A stretch of DNA of 64,000 nucleotides from Actomonas sp051209155 (GCA_051209155.1 JBPJGB010000001.1); one strand, 5' to 3'. Numbered from the stretch's first letter, positions 24,245 to 34,621 are shown. Notes: generated by a model from the letters alone, not told the origin. A program made the numbers and translations.

Positions 24245-27174
24245 GGCGTCGGTGGGGAGGCGGGGTGCAGGCGGACGTAGTGACCGTTTTGGGCGCGCAG
24301 TTCGGCATCCGTGCCGCGCTCTGCGATCTGACCCTGATGCACGACGATAATTTGGTCGGCGAGACGGGCGACGTTGAGCCGATGGGCGATGAAAATGACC
24401 GTGCAATGGATGGACTTCAGGTTCGCGATCACCCGGGCCTGCAATCCCTGATCGAGCGCGCTGGTCGCTTCGTCCATGACGAGGATGCGCGGTTTGCGAA
24501 TGAGCGCGCGGGCGATGGCGATGCGTTGGATCTGGCCGCCGGAGAACGTGCCGAACTGACTTCCCGCGACGGTGTGCAGTCCCATCGGCATGCGGTCGAT
24601 ATCCTCCCAGATTGCGGCGAGTTTGGCGGCGGCGATGACCTCCTCGCGGTTGGCGTCCGAAGCCCCGCGGATGTTTTCAAACAATGAACCGGGAATGAGC
24701 CGATAGTCCTGCGGGACCACTGCGATGGAGCGTCGCAGCACGGCGGGGTCGAGGGTATCGAGTTCGTAGTCGTCGAGAAACACGTGGCCGCTGCGAGGGC
24801 GTTCGAGCCCGCTCAGAAGCAGTCCGAGCGTGGTTTTGCCCGCACCGGATTCGCCCGTGATCGCGAGCATGATCCCCGCCGGGAGATCGAGGTTGATCCG
24901 CTGGAGCGCGAGTTGGTTTTGGCCGGCGTAGGCGAAGGAGGCCGCCTCGACCCGCAGGTTGCCGATGAGGTGATCCGGCTGCATGCGGTCGGGGCGGAGG
25001 TCCGGCAGGTGGTTGAGCAGAGGCTCGACAAATTTGAGCATGGGGAGCTGCATGCCGGTGGCCAGGATAAGGCCGCAGATACCGCTCAGGTTCATACTCA
25101 ACACCGCAAACGCCCCGAGAAACGCCATGAACTTGGCGGGATCCAGTTGCTGCGCCGGCAGGCCCGCAATCAGGAAGTAGACCAGGCCGGTGGTGAGGCT
25201 GACCCAACTGGTCTGCCAGGCCGTATTTAAGATTCCGATACGCTGGGTGGTGAGAAGTTTCTGGCGCAGGCGACTGTAGCGATCGGCCCATTGCTGCACG
25301 GCGGCACTTTCGGCGCCGGCGCCTTTGATTTTGTGGACCCCGCTGTAGATCTCGAGGACGAACGCGTTGACGAGGCCCAATGATTTTTCGCCGCCCAGGA
25401 AGGCGCGAATCTGCCACCAGGCGAAACCCGCGGCACTCAGGGTCGCGGCCGCGCCGAATCCCAGCACGGCCAGGCCGAGAGGGAAGCTCACCCAGATGAT
25501 CACCCCGATGCTGCTGGCGATCTGGAGGGACATGCTCGTGCCCGCCTGGGCCAGCGTGCGGAAAAACTGTTGGATATCGAGCAGGGCATTCATGCGCACG
25601 GCGAGATCGCCGGACGAAAACCGTTTCAGCACCTGGCTGGGGAAGTGCAGCACGCGGTGCCACAGCGCGGCGTTGCCGGCGAGATTGAGCCGGTATTTGA
25701 GCCGGGACATCATGAGGGTTTCGATCCAGCGAAACCCGACTTGAAACAGGCCGAGGAGGGCCAGTCCGCCGCAGACCAGGGCAAGGAGGGAGGTGAGGGC
25801 GCTCGGCAGGATGGCGTTCACCACGAAGGCCGAAACCACGGGAAGCAGCGCGGTGAAACCGCTGAGACCGAGAGCCAGGGCCAACAACATCACCAGCTCG
25901 GTGCGCACTTGTTGGAATTCGAAGGTGGCGAGCTCGAAGAGGGTGATCTTTTTGGCCGGGAGCTGGCGAAAGAACATGACGACCTGCGGTTGCAAATCCT
26001 CCGCGAGATCAGGCGTGAGTGGGCGCGTCTCATCGGTTGCCGGATCCCAAATGCGATAGCCGGAGGCCTGACGCTGCAGGACCCGCGGTTCCTGACCGGC
26101 GGTGAAGGCGATGAACGCACCGTTGTCGTGTTGCCACCAGTTCCCGCGCAGTCGGACTTCCCGGGTGATGAGCTGGGAACTGGCCGCGATGCGCTTAAAC
26201 AGTTCGGGCGCATTCTGGTCATCGACGATGCGCGGCAGCGCGGGTAGCCAGCCCTGTCGGCCGATTAAATAAAATGCCGCGCGGAGCGGAAGGTTGTTGG
26301 TTTTGGGCAGGTGGACTTTTTTGCCCGAGAGCAGACCCAACAGACGTCCCCGAGTGGACTGGGCCTGCAATTCCTGGCGCGACATTTCCGAGGTCTCCGA
26401 TCGGGCGGTGCGGTGGAGCCGGTCTTGCCAAGCCGCGGCCATTTCCCGCCACTGGAAAGAGAACAGGTTGGCGACATCGGCGGCAGCTTCCGGCCGCTTG
26501 AAGAACTTCAAATCCGGCACGGACTCGATCTGGGCGGCTTGCTCGGACTCGTGGATGAGTCTCATGCCGCGATGCAGCAGCCACCAGCGCGGTTTGTTCG
26601 CGGCATCGGAAAGAGGGGGCGGCGAGACGGCGAGATCGGAGGAAGCGATCCATAGCGGCATGCCCGCAGCGACCACGGACTGACCCGTGCGGGCCCGACG
26701 GGTCTCACCCGGTTTTATACGCAGGGCCCGACCGAGTGGAGCCGTGGCGTTGCGAGGTTCGAGATGGGCCATGCGCATCGCGGCAACCATGATCGACTCG
26801 CGCAAGGGTTTGATCAGCGGCGTGCCGGACGCGTGCGCGATGGCGTTCTTGAGTGGCAGCCCCACCACTTCGGCTTGGGGATCGCCGCGTCCAAACAGAT
26901 TTACGCCCGGAGTATTGCTCGAAGGCAGGACCAAAACCTGACCGGGCTTCAGCAGTAGCAGCGTGCGACGTTGGACGTAGCGGTTGTCTTCGTGGAGCTC
27001 GGCGTCGATCCACCATTGACCGGCGGTGACCATGAAGAGTGTGGCTTCATCGGTGCCGCCCTGCGCCGCTTCGAGCGGAGCGTAGGCCTGCCAGGTTTGC
27101 GCGCTGAGTTTGGCCTCGTTCGCGAAAGCGACCGTCCAGGGGAGGGGTGGCGAAATAGGTGGGGCCGAGCTCAT
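24241..27174 (-). CDS. NHLM-type ABC transporter, ATP-binding/permease subunit (ABC2-like)
   Basis: The 977-residue protein has a long N-terminal region with a cupin-like segment (FMVTAGQWWIDAELHEDNRY, LLLLKPGQVLVLPSS). A degenerate peptidase-like middle follows, then a six-helix membrane domain (about 430-700) and a C-terminal ATPase. The ATPase has Walker A ITGESGAGKTTL, signature FSGGQIQRIAIARAL and Walker B ILVMDEATSALD. Length and layout match the second ABC protein of NHLM bacteriocin systems (TIGR03797-like, from memory). It overlaps the C39 transporter gene by 4 bases (ATGA), so the two are coupled and probably work as a pair in the inner membrane. The N-terminal domain lacks an evident catalytic Cys. 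Confidence 0.88.
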   Translation of the reverse strand: MSSAPPISPPLPWTVAFANEAKLSAQTWQAYAPLEAAQGGTDEATLFMVTAGQWWIDAELHEDNRYVQRRTLLLLKPGQVLVLPSSNTPGVNLFGRGDPQAEVVGLPLKNAIAHASGTPLIKPLRESIMVAAMRMAHLEPRNATAPLGRALRIKPGETRRARTGQSVVAAGMPLWIASSDLAVSPPPLSDAANKPRWWLLHRGMRLIHESEQAAQIESVPDLKFFKRPEAAADVANLFSFQWREMAAAWQDRLHRTARSETSEMSRQELQAQSTRGRLLGLLSGKKVHLPKTNNLPLRAAFYLIGRQGWLPALPRIVDDQNAPELFKRIAASSQLITREVRLRGNWWQHDNGAFIAFTAGQEPRVLQRQASGYRIWDPATDETRPLTPDLAEDLQPQVVMFFRQLPAKKITLFELATFEFQQVRTELVMLLALALGLSGFTALLPVVSAFVVNAILPSALTSLLALVCGGLALLGLFQVGFRWIETLMMSRLKYRLNLAGNAALWHRVLHFPSQVLKRFSSGDLAVRMNALLDIQQFFRTLAQAGTSMSLQIASSIGVIIWVSFPLGLAVLGFGAAATLSAAGFAWWQIRAFLGGEKSLGLVNAFVLEIYSGVHKIKGAGAESAAVQQWADRYSRLRQKLLTTQRIGILNTAWQTSWVSLTTGLVYFLIAGLPAQQLDPAKFMAFLGAFAVLSMNLSGICGLILATGMQLPMLKFVEPLLNHLPDLRPDRMQPDHLIGNLRVEAASFAYAGQNQLALQRINLDLPAGIMLAITGESGAGKTTLGLLLSGLERPRSGHVFLDDYELDTLDPAVLRRSIAVVPQDYRLIPGSLFENIRGASDANREEVIAAAKLAAIWEDIDRMPMGLHTVAGSQFGTFSGGQIQRIAIARALIRKPRILVMDEATSALDQGLQARVIANLKSIHCTVIFIAHRLNVARLADQIIVVHQGQIAERGTDAELRAQNGHYVRLHPASPPTP

Positions 27175-29339
27175 GATTTTTCGGCGGCGAGTAGTTTCGC
27201 ATAGAGGCTGCGGGGTTCGGCCATGAGCTCATGGTGGGTGCCGCGCTGGGTCGGCTTGCCGTCTTTGAAGACGATGATTTCGTCACAGTCGGCGATGGGC
27301 TCGATGCGATGACTGATGATGATGCCGCCGGCACAGGATTGGCGCACGGCGCGCATGACCTGATTTTCCATGGCGGGATCGAGGGCGGCGGTGGCTTCAT
27401 CGAGGATGATGAGCGTGGGTTGGCTCGCGAGCGCGCGGGCGATTTCGAGGCGGGCCTTTTCGCCGCCACTTAGGTTGCTGCCATTCTCGGCGATCCTGTG
27501 GTCGTAACCGGAGGGACGGTTGATGATCCAATCGTGGATCTGGGCCGCCTGAGCAGCCTTCACGAGTTGTTCGAACCGGATATGCCCACCCCACAGCGAA
27601 AGGTTCTCCGCGACGGTGGCGTTGAAGAGCACGATGTCTTGATCGACGACGGCGATGGTATCGCGCAGCTCCGTCGCTGGGATCTCGGCGAGAGGGCGAC
27701 CACCCAAGGTGATCTGACCCGACCACGGCTCGTAGAGACGGCAAAGCAGGCGGGCTACGGTGGACTTGCCGGAACCGGATGGGCCGACCAGCGCGATCCA
27801 TTTGCCCGGCTCCACGGTGAGGTTGAAGTCCTCCAAGAACGGTTTCTCCAAACCTTGATAGCCGAAGGTGACGTTCTCCAGTTTGAAGACGGGACGATCG
27901 AGCGGTTTGGTCTCGGCGGTGGACGGTGCGGTCGCCGCGGAGGGCTGGCGAAAGATGTCTTCGATGCGGTCGAGATTTCCCTGCGTTTGTTGCAGGCTGG
28001 TGAAGTTCGTGAGCATCTGCTGGATCGGCCGCATGAACTGGGTCACGAGGCCTTGAAACGCGATCAATACGCCCAGCGTCATGGCGCCGTTGATGACCTG
28101 ATGGCCACCGACAAAAAGCACGATGGCGAAGGTGCCGACCTGCAGAAAAACCGGCAGCGATTCGATCAACGTGCGTTGAATCGTGAGCTTGTCGTTTTCG
28201 TTGAGCCATTTGGCTTTGCGCCCCACGAGTTGGCTGAACAATTGATCCTCCAGGCCGCTCGACTTGACCTCGGGTAGGAGCTGTAGCGCCTGCATCTGGG
28301 CACCCGTGTAGATCGCGGATTCGCGCACTACGATCTGGTTGAGCTCTCGCACGCGTCGGACTTGCCACCAGAAGTAGAGCAGATTCAAGACCCCTACGAC
28401 CGCGATGACGCCGCTGAGCAACGGATCGAAAAACACCATGATGGCGAGATAGATCAAGGCGGTGCCAAGACCGATCACCGCCTGGCCCAAAGGGCCGGAG
28501 ATCAGGCCCGCCAATTGATCGACCATGAGCGCGCGACCGGCGATTTCGGGGGCAGAGCGCTGCGCGTAAAACGAGAGCGGCAGCGACAATGATTTTTGCA
28601 GCAGCCGGTCGTTGAGAGCGACGGAGAGTCGCGTCTGCAAGGTGAGCACCAGATTTTGCTGGAGATAAATCAGCCCCGCTTGCAGCAGCGCGACGGCTCC
28701 GATGGCGGTGAGCAAGTAGGGCAACCAATCGCGGAAACCCTGCACCAGAATGTGGTCGACGAAGATGATTGAAAACATCGGCATCAACGCGCCGGGCACG
28801 ACCATGGCGAGACCCAGCGCGGCGGCGAGGGCGACGCCGCCTTTTACTTCACTCGCGTAGCCGCGCAGGGCCTGCCACCAGTTGGGGGGCTTCCCGTCGC
28901 GCTCAAAATCATCGCCTGGTTCAAGGGTGAGCACGACCCCGGTGAAGGCTTCCTCTACTTCGCGACGATCCAAGATTTGGTGGCCGTTGGCGGGGTCGTT
29001 GATCCAGAAACGGTCGCCGACGACGCCCTCCAAGACGACGAAGTGATTGAAGCGCCAGTGCAGGATGGCCGGTTTGGGGATGTCATCGAAATCGGGTTTA
29101 TCGAAACTGAAACCTTTGGCCCTGAGTCCCTCGATGCGGGCAGCCTTCAGGAGGTTGGCGGCATTGCTGCCATCGCGCGAAACGCCACAGGTTTCGCGGA
29201 GGGATTCGATGGATTTCCACCGTCCGTAGTGACCGAGGACCATTGCGAGACAGACGACGCCGCACTCGCTGTTCTCGACTTGGAGTAGCGAAGGCGTGCG
29301 CGAGGAACGCGGCAATGAAGCGGTGTTCCAAAACGCCAT
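27171..29339 (-). CDS. NHLM-type peptidase-containing ABC transporter (C39, ABC1-like)
   Basis: The 722-residue protein starts with a C39 peptidase domain with an intact catalytic triad: Cys26 in VENSECGVVCLAMVLGHYG, His99 in RFNHFVVLEG and Asp115 in FWINDPANG. This domain cleaves substrates after a double-glycine leader during export. A six-helix membrane domain follows (about 160-440). The C-terminal ATPase has Walker A GPSGSGKST, signature LSGGEKARLEIARAL and Walker B LIILDEATAALD. The layout matches NHLM bacteriocin ABC1 proteins (TIGR03796-like, from memory). One base separates it from the HlyD-like gene. The likely substrate is the giant double-glycine protein at the head of the operon. 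Confidence 0.92.
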   Translation of the reverse strand: MAFWNTASLPRSSRTPSLLQVENSECGVVCLAMVLGHYGRWKSIESLRETCGVSRDGSNAANLLKAARIEGLRAKGFSFDKPDFDDIPKPAILHWRFNHFVVLEGVVGDRFWINDPANGHQILDRREVEEAFTGVVLTLEPGDDFERDGKPPNWWQALRGYASEVKGGVALAAALGLAMVVPGALMPMFSIIFVDHILVQGFRDWLPYLLTAIGAVALLQAGLIYLQQNLVLTLQTRLSVALNDRLLQKSLSLPLSFYAQRSAPEIAGRALMVDQLAGLISGPLGQAVIGLGTALIYLAIMVFFDPLLSGVIAVVGVLNLLYFWWQVRRVRELNQIVVRESAIYTGAQMQALQLLPEVKSSGLEDQLFSQLVGRKAKWLNENDKLTIQRTLIESLPVFLQVGTFAIVLFVGGHQVINGAMTLGVLIAFQGLVTQFMRPIQQMLTNFTSLQQTQGNLDRIEDIFRQPSAATAPSTAETKPLDRPVFKLENVTFGYQGLEKPFLEDFNLTVEPGKWIALVGPSGSGKSTVARLLCRLYEPWSGQITLGGRPLAEIPATELRDTIAVVDQDIVLFNATVAENLSLWGGHIRFEQLVKAAQAAQIHDWIINRPSGYDHRIAENGSNLSGGEKARLEIARALASQPTLIILDEATAALDPAMENQVMRAVRQSCAGGIIISHRIEPIADCDEIIVFKDGKPTQRGTHHELMAEPRSLYAKLLAAEKS

Positions 29340-29340
29340 C

Positions 29341-30579
29341 TTAACGGGTGCGCGGGAGCAGTAAGTCGATGAGCCGTTCGCGGCGGACCACGATGCCGCC
29401 TTGAGCCATCATACCGCGTTGCAGCGGTCGTCCGATTTCCGAAGCGGAACTCCACTTAAAATCATCGCCCGACTCGGTGCGCAGCAGTTTCACCCGCACC
29501 ATAAACGGGCTGCCTTGTTCGGTGATGGATTTGACGAGTTGGTCGTTGCGCAGTTCGTGCAGCAGGGCCGAAGACGAGAGGGGGAGAGGAGAGGCGCTCT
29601 CGACCTCGCCCAGCACGAGCCCGTGCATGTTTTTGGCGAAGGCCGCCATCTCGAGCTCCACCGGCATTCCGGGAGTGATGGGCTTGGCGAGCGTGCCTGG
29701 CACGAAGATGACTGCGCCGATGTCTTCGACGCCGGCGTCGGGTTGCACCACGATGGTGGGGAGACCGGGGGTGAGGTAGTCGCCGACCGCCATGGTGACT
29801 TCCACGACCTGGCCGCCGACGGGGGTGCGCAGTTCACCCTTTTGCTCGAGTTGATGTTGGAGCAGAGCAACCTCGGTGCGCAGTTGGTTGGCTTGCAGCT
29901 GCAGCTGCAGCTGTTCGCGCTCCTGTTGGTAGTTGGCCGATTGGGTTTGTTTGAGCTCGTTGATGGTCTCGCGCTCAAGCGCCACCAGCCGGGTCTCGGA
30001 TTCCTCGATCTGGCTGATGAGTTGATCAAAACGATCGGCCTCGATGAGGCCCCGTTGGCGCAAGTCTTCGAGCTCGGTGCGGCGGCCTTTGAGCCGGGCC
30101 AAACGCGCGCGATTCAATTCCCCCGAAGTGGCGATAAGTTGGTCGATCCGCTCACTGAGTTCGGCGCGCGTGGCGGCGTCGGCGTCTTGCAGACGGGTGC
30201 TGGCCGCGAGGTGATCCTGGAGAGCCTGCAGGTTGGCTTGAGCGGAGCGCAGCTGCTCGGCGAGGGCACTTTGGTCGAGCCGGGCGATGACGCTACCGCT
30301 TTCGACGAGCGCACCGGCCGTGACGTGAATCGATTGCACGCGCCCGGGGGTGGTGGCACTGACCTGGTGCACACTCGCGTTGGTCCACAACACGCCGGGT
30401 CCCGCCACCTTGACCGGAACCTTGATGACAACGCCAGCGATCCCCGCGGCGACGATCAGAAAGCCCACCAGGGCCAGAAGCGTCCGCGCCTGCAGCCGGA
30501 TCATGCGCGAGGCCTGGTCGAGCTCCTGGGTGCTGACAAGCGTATCCGCTGCGTCGTTACGAAAGGGGGATGGTGGCAC
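29341..30579 (-). CDS. HlyD-like membrane-fusion adaptor of the NHLM system
   Basis: The 412-residue protein has one N-terminal membrane helix (TLLALVGFLIVAAGIAGVVI at about 33-52). The lipoyl-type barrel follows (GPGVLWTNASVHQVSATTPG, VTAGALVESGSVIARLD), then a long coiled coil (about 105-240, SAQANLQALQDHLAA to QLQLQANQLRTEVALLQHQL). The beta domain returns with GGQVVEVTMAVGDYLTPGLP and MPVELEMAAF. It connects the ABC transporters with the TolC-like channel across the periplasm. The length fits NHLM secretion proteins (TIGR03794-like). It is 85 bases downstream of the cargo gene and leads the exporter part of the operon. Confidence 0.9.
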   Translation of the reverse strand: MPPSPFRNDAADTLVSTQELDQASRMIRLQARTLLALVGFLIVAAGIAGVVIKVPVKVAGPGVLWTNASVHQVSATTPGRVQSIHVTAGALVESGSVIARLDQSALAEQLRSAQANLQALQDHLAASTRLQDADAATRAELSERIDQLIATSGELNRARLARLKGRRTELEDLRQRGLIEADRFDQLISQIEESETRLVALERETINELKQTQSANYQQEREQLQLQLQANQLRTEVALLQHQLEQKGELRTPVGGQVVEVTMAVGDYLTPGLPTIVVQPDAGVEDIGAVIFVPGTLAKPITPGMPVELEMAAFAKNMHGLVLGEVESASPLPLSSSALLHELRNDQLVKSITEQGSPFMVRVKLLRTESGDDFKWSSASEIGRPLQRGMMAQGGIVVRRERLIDLLLPRTR

Positions 30580-30664
30580 AGTGGGAAGGTGGGGCGGAAG
30601 GGAGAGACACGCCTCTAGAGATCCTAGCCGAAGAGTCTGCTATACCCAAAGGAAGAGCCGTTCA

Positions 30665-33600
30665 TTAAAGCCCGAGGCCATTCTTGAACCAGTTGTAGCC
30701 GCTCTTGACCCCGTTCAGCGTTTCGTTGCCCACGGAAGTCAGTGCTCCGGAGGCATGACGGAAGCCGTTGGAGATTTCCTCTTCAGTGCTCATCCAGCCT
30801 TTTTTGAAGGCGTCTTCAGCATCCACCAGTCCACGATTGATCGCCTCGGTGGCATCGATCAGGCCAGCTTGGATTGCTGTGCCGGTGCCGAGGACTCCTT
30901 CATCGATTGCTTCGAACGCGGTCAGAGCGCCCTCTGCGACCGCCTCTGCGGCGTTGGAGAAGAAGCGCCGATCCAGCGCCTGTTGAATGGTCAAGAAATT
31001 GTCCTGCACCGCGTCGGCGGCGGACATCACTCCGTTCCTGATGGCAGAATTCACGTTTAACAAACCGTCAGCCACAGCTGTCGCTGCTTCAACGGCACCG
31101 CCTTGAACGAGCAGTAGGCCGGTGGAGAGGCCGTTGGTTACCGCGTCTTGCGCTGAGATGAGTCCTTGGGACACCGCATTCACCACACTGCCGCCATATT
31201 CCGATAGCGTTTTGGAGATGTCTTGGAAATTGACCGACTCCGCGATGGTCATGAACCCACCTCGTAATGCATCGGTCGCGGACATGAAACCTCCCCCGAC
31301 GGCTTCGGCGCCCGTCATGACTCCTTGGCGCACCGCATCACTCGCGGTGATAAATCCCCCTTCAATTGCGGAGGAGGCATCAATGAATCCCGCACGGATG
31401 GCGTCTTCCGCCATAACGAGGCCTCCGGTCATCGCATTCCCAACCTCCAAGACGCCTGCTTCGACCAGTTCAGCTCCCGTGGCCAACCCGTCGACCACGA
31501 CATTCGTGGCATCGAGCACACCCGTTGCTACGGCGTCCGATGCCGAAATGATGCCGGTGGCGATCGCATCGGAGGCTCCGATCAATGAACCGATCGCTTT
31601 TTCGGCGGTCACCAAACCGGCATCGACGGCTTGCTTGGCGGTCAAATAGCCGAGATCGCGGACCGCTTCGCGGGCGGTCATAAAGCCGCCTTGAATGGCC
31701 GCCGTCGCGGCATCAGCAGCGTCCAAATACCCCTTTTCGATCGCGGCACCGGCATCGATGAGACCGTCACCGACCGCATCAGAAGCGTCGAGGAGACCAC
31801 CCTCGATGGCATCACCTGCTTCGATGAAGCCAGCGTTCACCGCATCGGTGGCGTTCATCAGGCCGCCTTCGATCGCATAGGTGGCATCAATGATGCCTTT
31901 ACCGACCGCATCAGCGGCGTCGATCACTCCGCCCATGTCGATGGCGATGTCGACTTTCAGATCAACCCCGACCAAGGCCTTCAATTCTCCTTGGAAGCCG
32001 AAGTGAACGGTCTCGCCGTCAACTCCAGCATGGCCGCCACCGCTGGCACCAGCGGTGAATCCGGCGGAAACGGCTCCGCCACCACCAGCAGTTACGTCTC
32101 CCATTTGTTGTTCGTGATAACCATCCGCGGTAGCTGCGACGCCGTATTCGGCCCCGCCTGATCCGCCCGCCCCGTAGGATCCTTTGCCAAATTGGGCGCC
32201 GCCTTCACCACCTGCCTCAGCATAGACTGCGACACCCACGCCACCAGAGGTGGTCGATCTCACGCCGGGAATACCGGTTTCCTGTTGGACCTCAACCTCC
32301 GCGGCGATCTCGGCTCGCACCCCGACGTAGGCTTCGACTTCAGCAGAGCTGGAATTGAAATCTGCGCCGATCGTGACCTCTGCACTCTGCAATGCACCGA
32401 CTTCGACGTTGACCGTGTAGGGACCGAAGGTGCCACCCGCAGACGCCACGGCAGAAACTTCGACATTGGCCCCGGCTGAGACACGGATACCGTTGCTGGA
32501 GATGGCAAATCGGGCGTCGGCTCCGGCACTGGCTCCGACCGCCGCGCTAGCAGAACCGGCGACTCTCATGAGTCCGCCAAAGAGTTCCGCTTCGCCTTCC
32601 GTCATCACCGCAGCGCTCACACTGACTTCGGTCTCCGCCCCGGCTTGCGTCGGGAAGTCCAAGTTTACGATACCCTTGGCGATTTCACTCGCGGGGATGC
32701 CCCAGATTCCGTTGCCGAGAGGAACGCCGAGATCGAGAATCGCACCCTCAGGAATGTTGCTGACCAATATCACGGCGGTTTCGATAGCCTCGGCGCCCAA
32801 CTCGGTGAGCTTTGCGGAAACATCGACGGATTGGGTGTAGTCACTCAACGCCACCAAACCGTCGTCGAATCGCAGGAGATCAAAATCGATTAAGCTGAAG
32901 ACGGTTGATTCTCCGCCATCCTTGGGGTTGACGCTGATCGAGTTGCCCTGGCGAACCAGGTCGAAGGCGTCCCGGCTGCCGGAGAGCGTGCCGATGACAT
33001 TATTGTTCTCGCCGCTGACGCTCACGTTCGGGAATTCGACGGTGACTTCGTCGGATAAACTGAGCGCTTCGCCCTCGAAGGTGGTTTCAATATTTACGGT
33101 AATGGCGGCGGATGCAGGCAGCGCGGGCGTATTGCCTCCGGCACTCGAAATATGGAGGGCGGCGACTTGGGTTGCACTCAGTCCGGTGAGCTCCCAGCCG
33201 CCATTGCCGTCGGCGGTGGGGCTAAAGGTTTCGCCGTGCGCATTGCGCAAAATCATGCCGTCGGACAAGCCACCGATGGTGATGGATGCACCTTCTCGGA
33301 TTTCGGGATTGATCACGATGTCCAACGGCACCCAAGCCGTGCCGTCGGCGTCAGCTGCGGTAGGTCTATCGAATCCTGTTTCGCCATGGGAAAGGGCGAA
33401 GAAATCGGAGTCTTTGGGTTCGATTTCATAGACGAATGAACCGGCAACCGTTTCCAGTTCCTCACCTTCGCGAGCGACTGTGGCCACGGTGAGTTCCAGA
33501 TCATGGAGAATGCCTTTGCCGAATACCAATTGGAGGTCGCCCTCGGTCAGAGCGGTGCGATCCACGATTTGGAAGAAGGAACCATCTCCGGCCGCGCGAG

Positions 33601-34621
33601 GAGGCTCAGCGGCTCCGGCTACATAAACCCCGGCCGGTAGCCCACTGATGATGGTGGCGACAGGAGTGCCTTCAACGTGGGGAGGGATAACTTGCAACGG
33701 AGCGATATCGCCGGATTGGACCGTGGGGGTATCGAGCTGCAGCGTCTCCATTTCGGAAAATGTTGTTACTTTTCCGTCTGGACTGATGAGTTCACCTTCG
33801 CCGCCGATGGCGGAAAGGTCAGCGGATTGGCCAGCCATGAAGTGAGTCAGCGGCTGAGTGGCTCCATCGGAGGTGCGGAGGGTCCAATTGCCCGCATCTG
33901 CGATGGAGACCTCTTGCAGCCAAAGGGTGTCGCGGTCGGCGCCGCCATTGATCGTATCCTGCCCGTCGCCCGGACGAATGATAATCGTGTCATTGCCCGC
34001 GCCGCCGTCGATGGTGTCCCGGTTGAATCCGCCGTCGAGGAGGTCGTCGCCATCGCCTCCGCTGATGACGTCTCGGCCCCATGCTCCGGTGATATGATCA
34101 TCGCCGGAACCGCCTAAAATCGTGTCGTGGCCGGCGTTGCCTTTGATGAAGTCGTCACCACTACCGCCCTTGACGGTGTCGTTGCCCGAGCCTGCGTCGA
34201 TGGTGTCGTCATGTTCTCCTCCGTCAATTACGTCGTCGCCATGGCCCCCGCGAATATGGTCCTCGCCCCAACTGCCCTTGATGACGTCATTGCCATCGCC
34301 GCCGTCGATCGTGTCGTGGCCGGTGCCACCGCCAATGAAGTCGTCGCCGTCGCCGCCCAAAATCGTGTCGGCTCCTTTGCCGCCTAAAATCGTGTCGTCG
34401 CCGTCCCCACCGTCGATCGTGTCGGCACCAGCTCCCGCATTGATATCGTCGTTGCCAGCTTCTCCTGCGAGCACATCGGCCGCGCTGGTGCCGGTGAGGC
34501 TATCGTCTTGATCGGTGCCGGTCAGGTTGACGCCAGCGCCGCCGCTGACGGCTTCGAGGGTAAGCTCATCGAGCTCATTTTGGTGCGCGGAGGACTTAGG
34601 ATCGGAGGATTTCTGTTTCAT
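30665..34621 (-). CDS. Giant double-glycine-leader protein with RTX repeats and undecapeptide repeats (putative NHLM cargo)
   Basis: Started at the ATG at 34621 the protein has 1,318 residues; the in-frame ATG at 34756 gives 1,363 and a longer leader, and no clear ribosome-binding site decides. Residues 15-28, NELDELTLEAVSGG, form a double-glycine leader suited to the C39 peptidase encoded downstream. About residues 35-230 are calcium-binding RTX nonapeptides (GGDGDDTILGGKGADTILGG and many more), unusually at the N-terminus. The middle (about 240-760) has beta-rich domains, then a Gly/Ala-rich stretch to about 890. Residues from about 895 to 1300 are some 36 repeats of 11 residues such as GFIEAGDAIEG and GLLDASDAVGD, presumably amphipathic. 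It is the first gene of the exporter operon. Toxin, adhesin or surface-layer role is open. Confidence 0.85.
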   Translation of the reverse strand: MKQKSSDPKSSAHQNELDELTLEAVSGGAGVNLTGTDQDDSLTGTSAADVLAGEAGNDDINAGAGADTIDGGDGDDTILGGKGADTILGGDGDDFIGGGTGHDTIDGGDGNDVIKGSWGEDHIRGGHGDDVIDGGEHDDTIDAGSGNDTVKGGSGDDFIKGNAGHDTILGGSGDDHITGAWGRDVISGGDGDDLLDGGFNRDTIDGGAGNDTIIIRPGDGQDTINGGADRDTLWLQEVSIADAGNWTLRTSDGATQPLTHFMAGQSADLSAIGGEGELISPDGKVTTFSEMETLQLDTPTVQSGDIAPLQVIPPHVEGTPVATIISGLPAGVYVAGAAEPPRAAGDGSFFQIVDRTALTEGDLQLVFGKGILHDLELTVATVAREGEELETVAGSFVYEIEPKDSDFFALSHGETGFDRPTAADADGTAWVPLDIVINPEIREGASITIGGLSDGMILRNAHGETFSPTADGNGGWELTGLSATQVAALHISSAGGNTPALPASAAITVNIETTFEGEALSLSDEVTVEFPNVSVSGENNNVIGTLSGSRDAFDLVRQGNSISVNPKDGGESTVFSLIDFDLLRFDDGLVALSDYTQSVDVSAKLTELGAEAIETAVILVSNIPEGAILDLGVPLGNGIWGIPASEIAKGIVNLDFPTQAGAETEVSVSAAVMTEGEAELFGGLMRVAGSASAAVGASAGADARFAISSNGIRVSAGANVEVSAVASAGGTFGPYTVNVEVGALQSAEVTIGADFNSSSAEVEAYVGVRAEIAAEVEVQQETGIPGVRSTTSGGVGVAVYAEAGGEGGAQFGKGSYGAGGSGGAEYGVAATADGYHEQQMGDVTAGGGGAVSAGFTAGASGGGHAGVDGETVHFGFQGELKALVGVDLKVDIAIDMGGVIDAADAVGKGIIDATYAIEGGLMNATDAVNAGFIEAGDAIEGGLLDASDAVGDGLIDAGAAIEKGYLDAADAATAAIQGGFMTAREAVRDLGYLTAKQAVDAGLVTAEKAIGSLIGASDAIATGIISASDAVATGVLDATNVVVDGLATGAELVEAGVLEVGNAMTGGLVMAEDAIRAGFIDASSAIEGGFITASDAVRQGVMTGAEAVGGGFMSATDALRGGFMTIAESVNFQDISKTLSEYGGSVVNAVSQGLISAQDAVTNGLSTGLLLVQGGAVEAATAVADGLLNVNSAIRNGVMSAADAVQDNFLTIQQALDRRFFSNAAEAVAEGALTAFEAIDEGVLGTGTAIQAGLIDATEAINRGLVDAEDAFKKGWMSTEEEISNGFRHASGALTSVGNETLNGVKSGYNWFKNGLGL

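Noticed and set aside
30720..31935. Tandem DNA repeat or minisatellite
   Set aside because: The 33-bp periodicity is in the protein code of the 11-residue repeats; DNA units are too diverged for a recent tandem expansion.
33930..34510. CRISPR-like array of short repeats
   Set aside because: The periodic GTCGTCGCCATCGCC-like DNA is simply the coding sequence of RTX nonapeptides in frame, with diverged units and no spacers.
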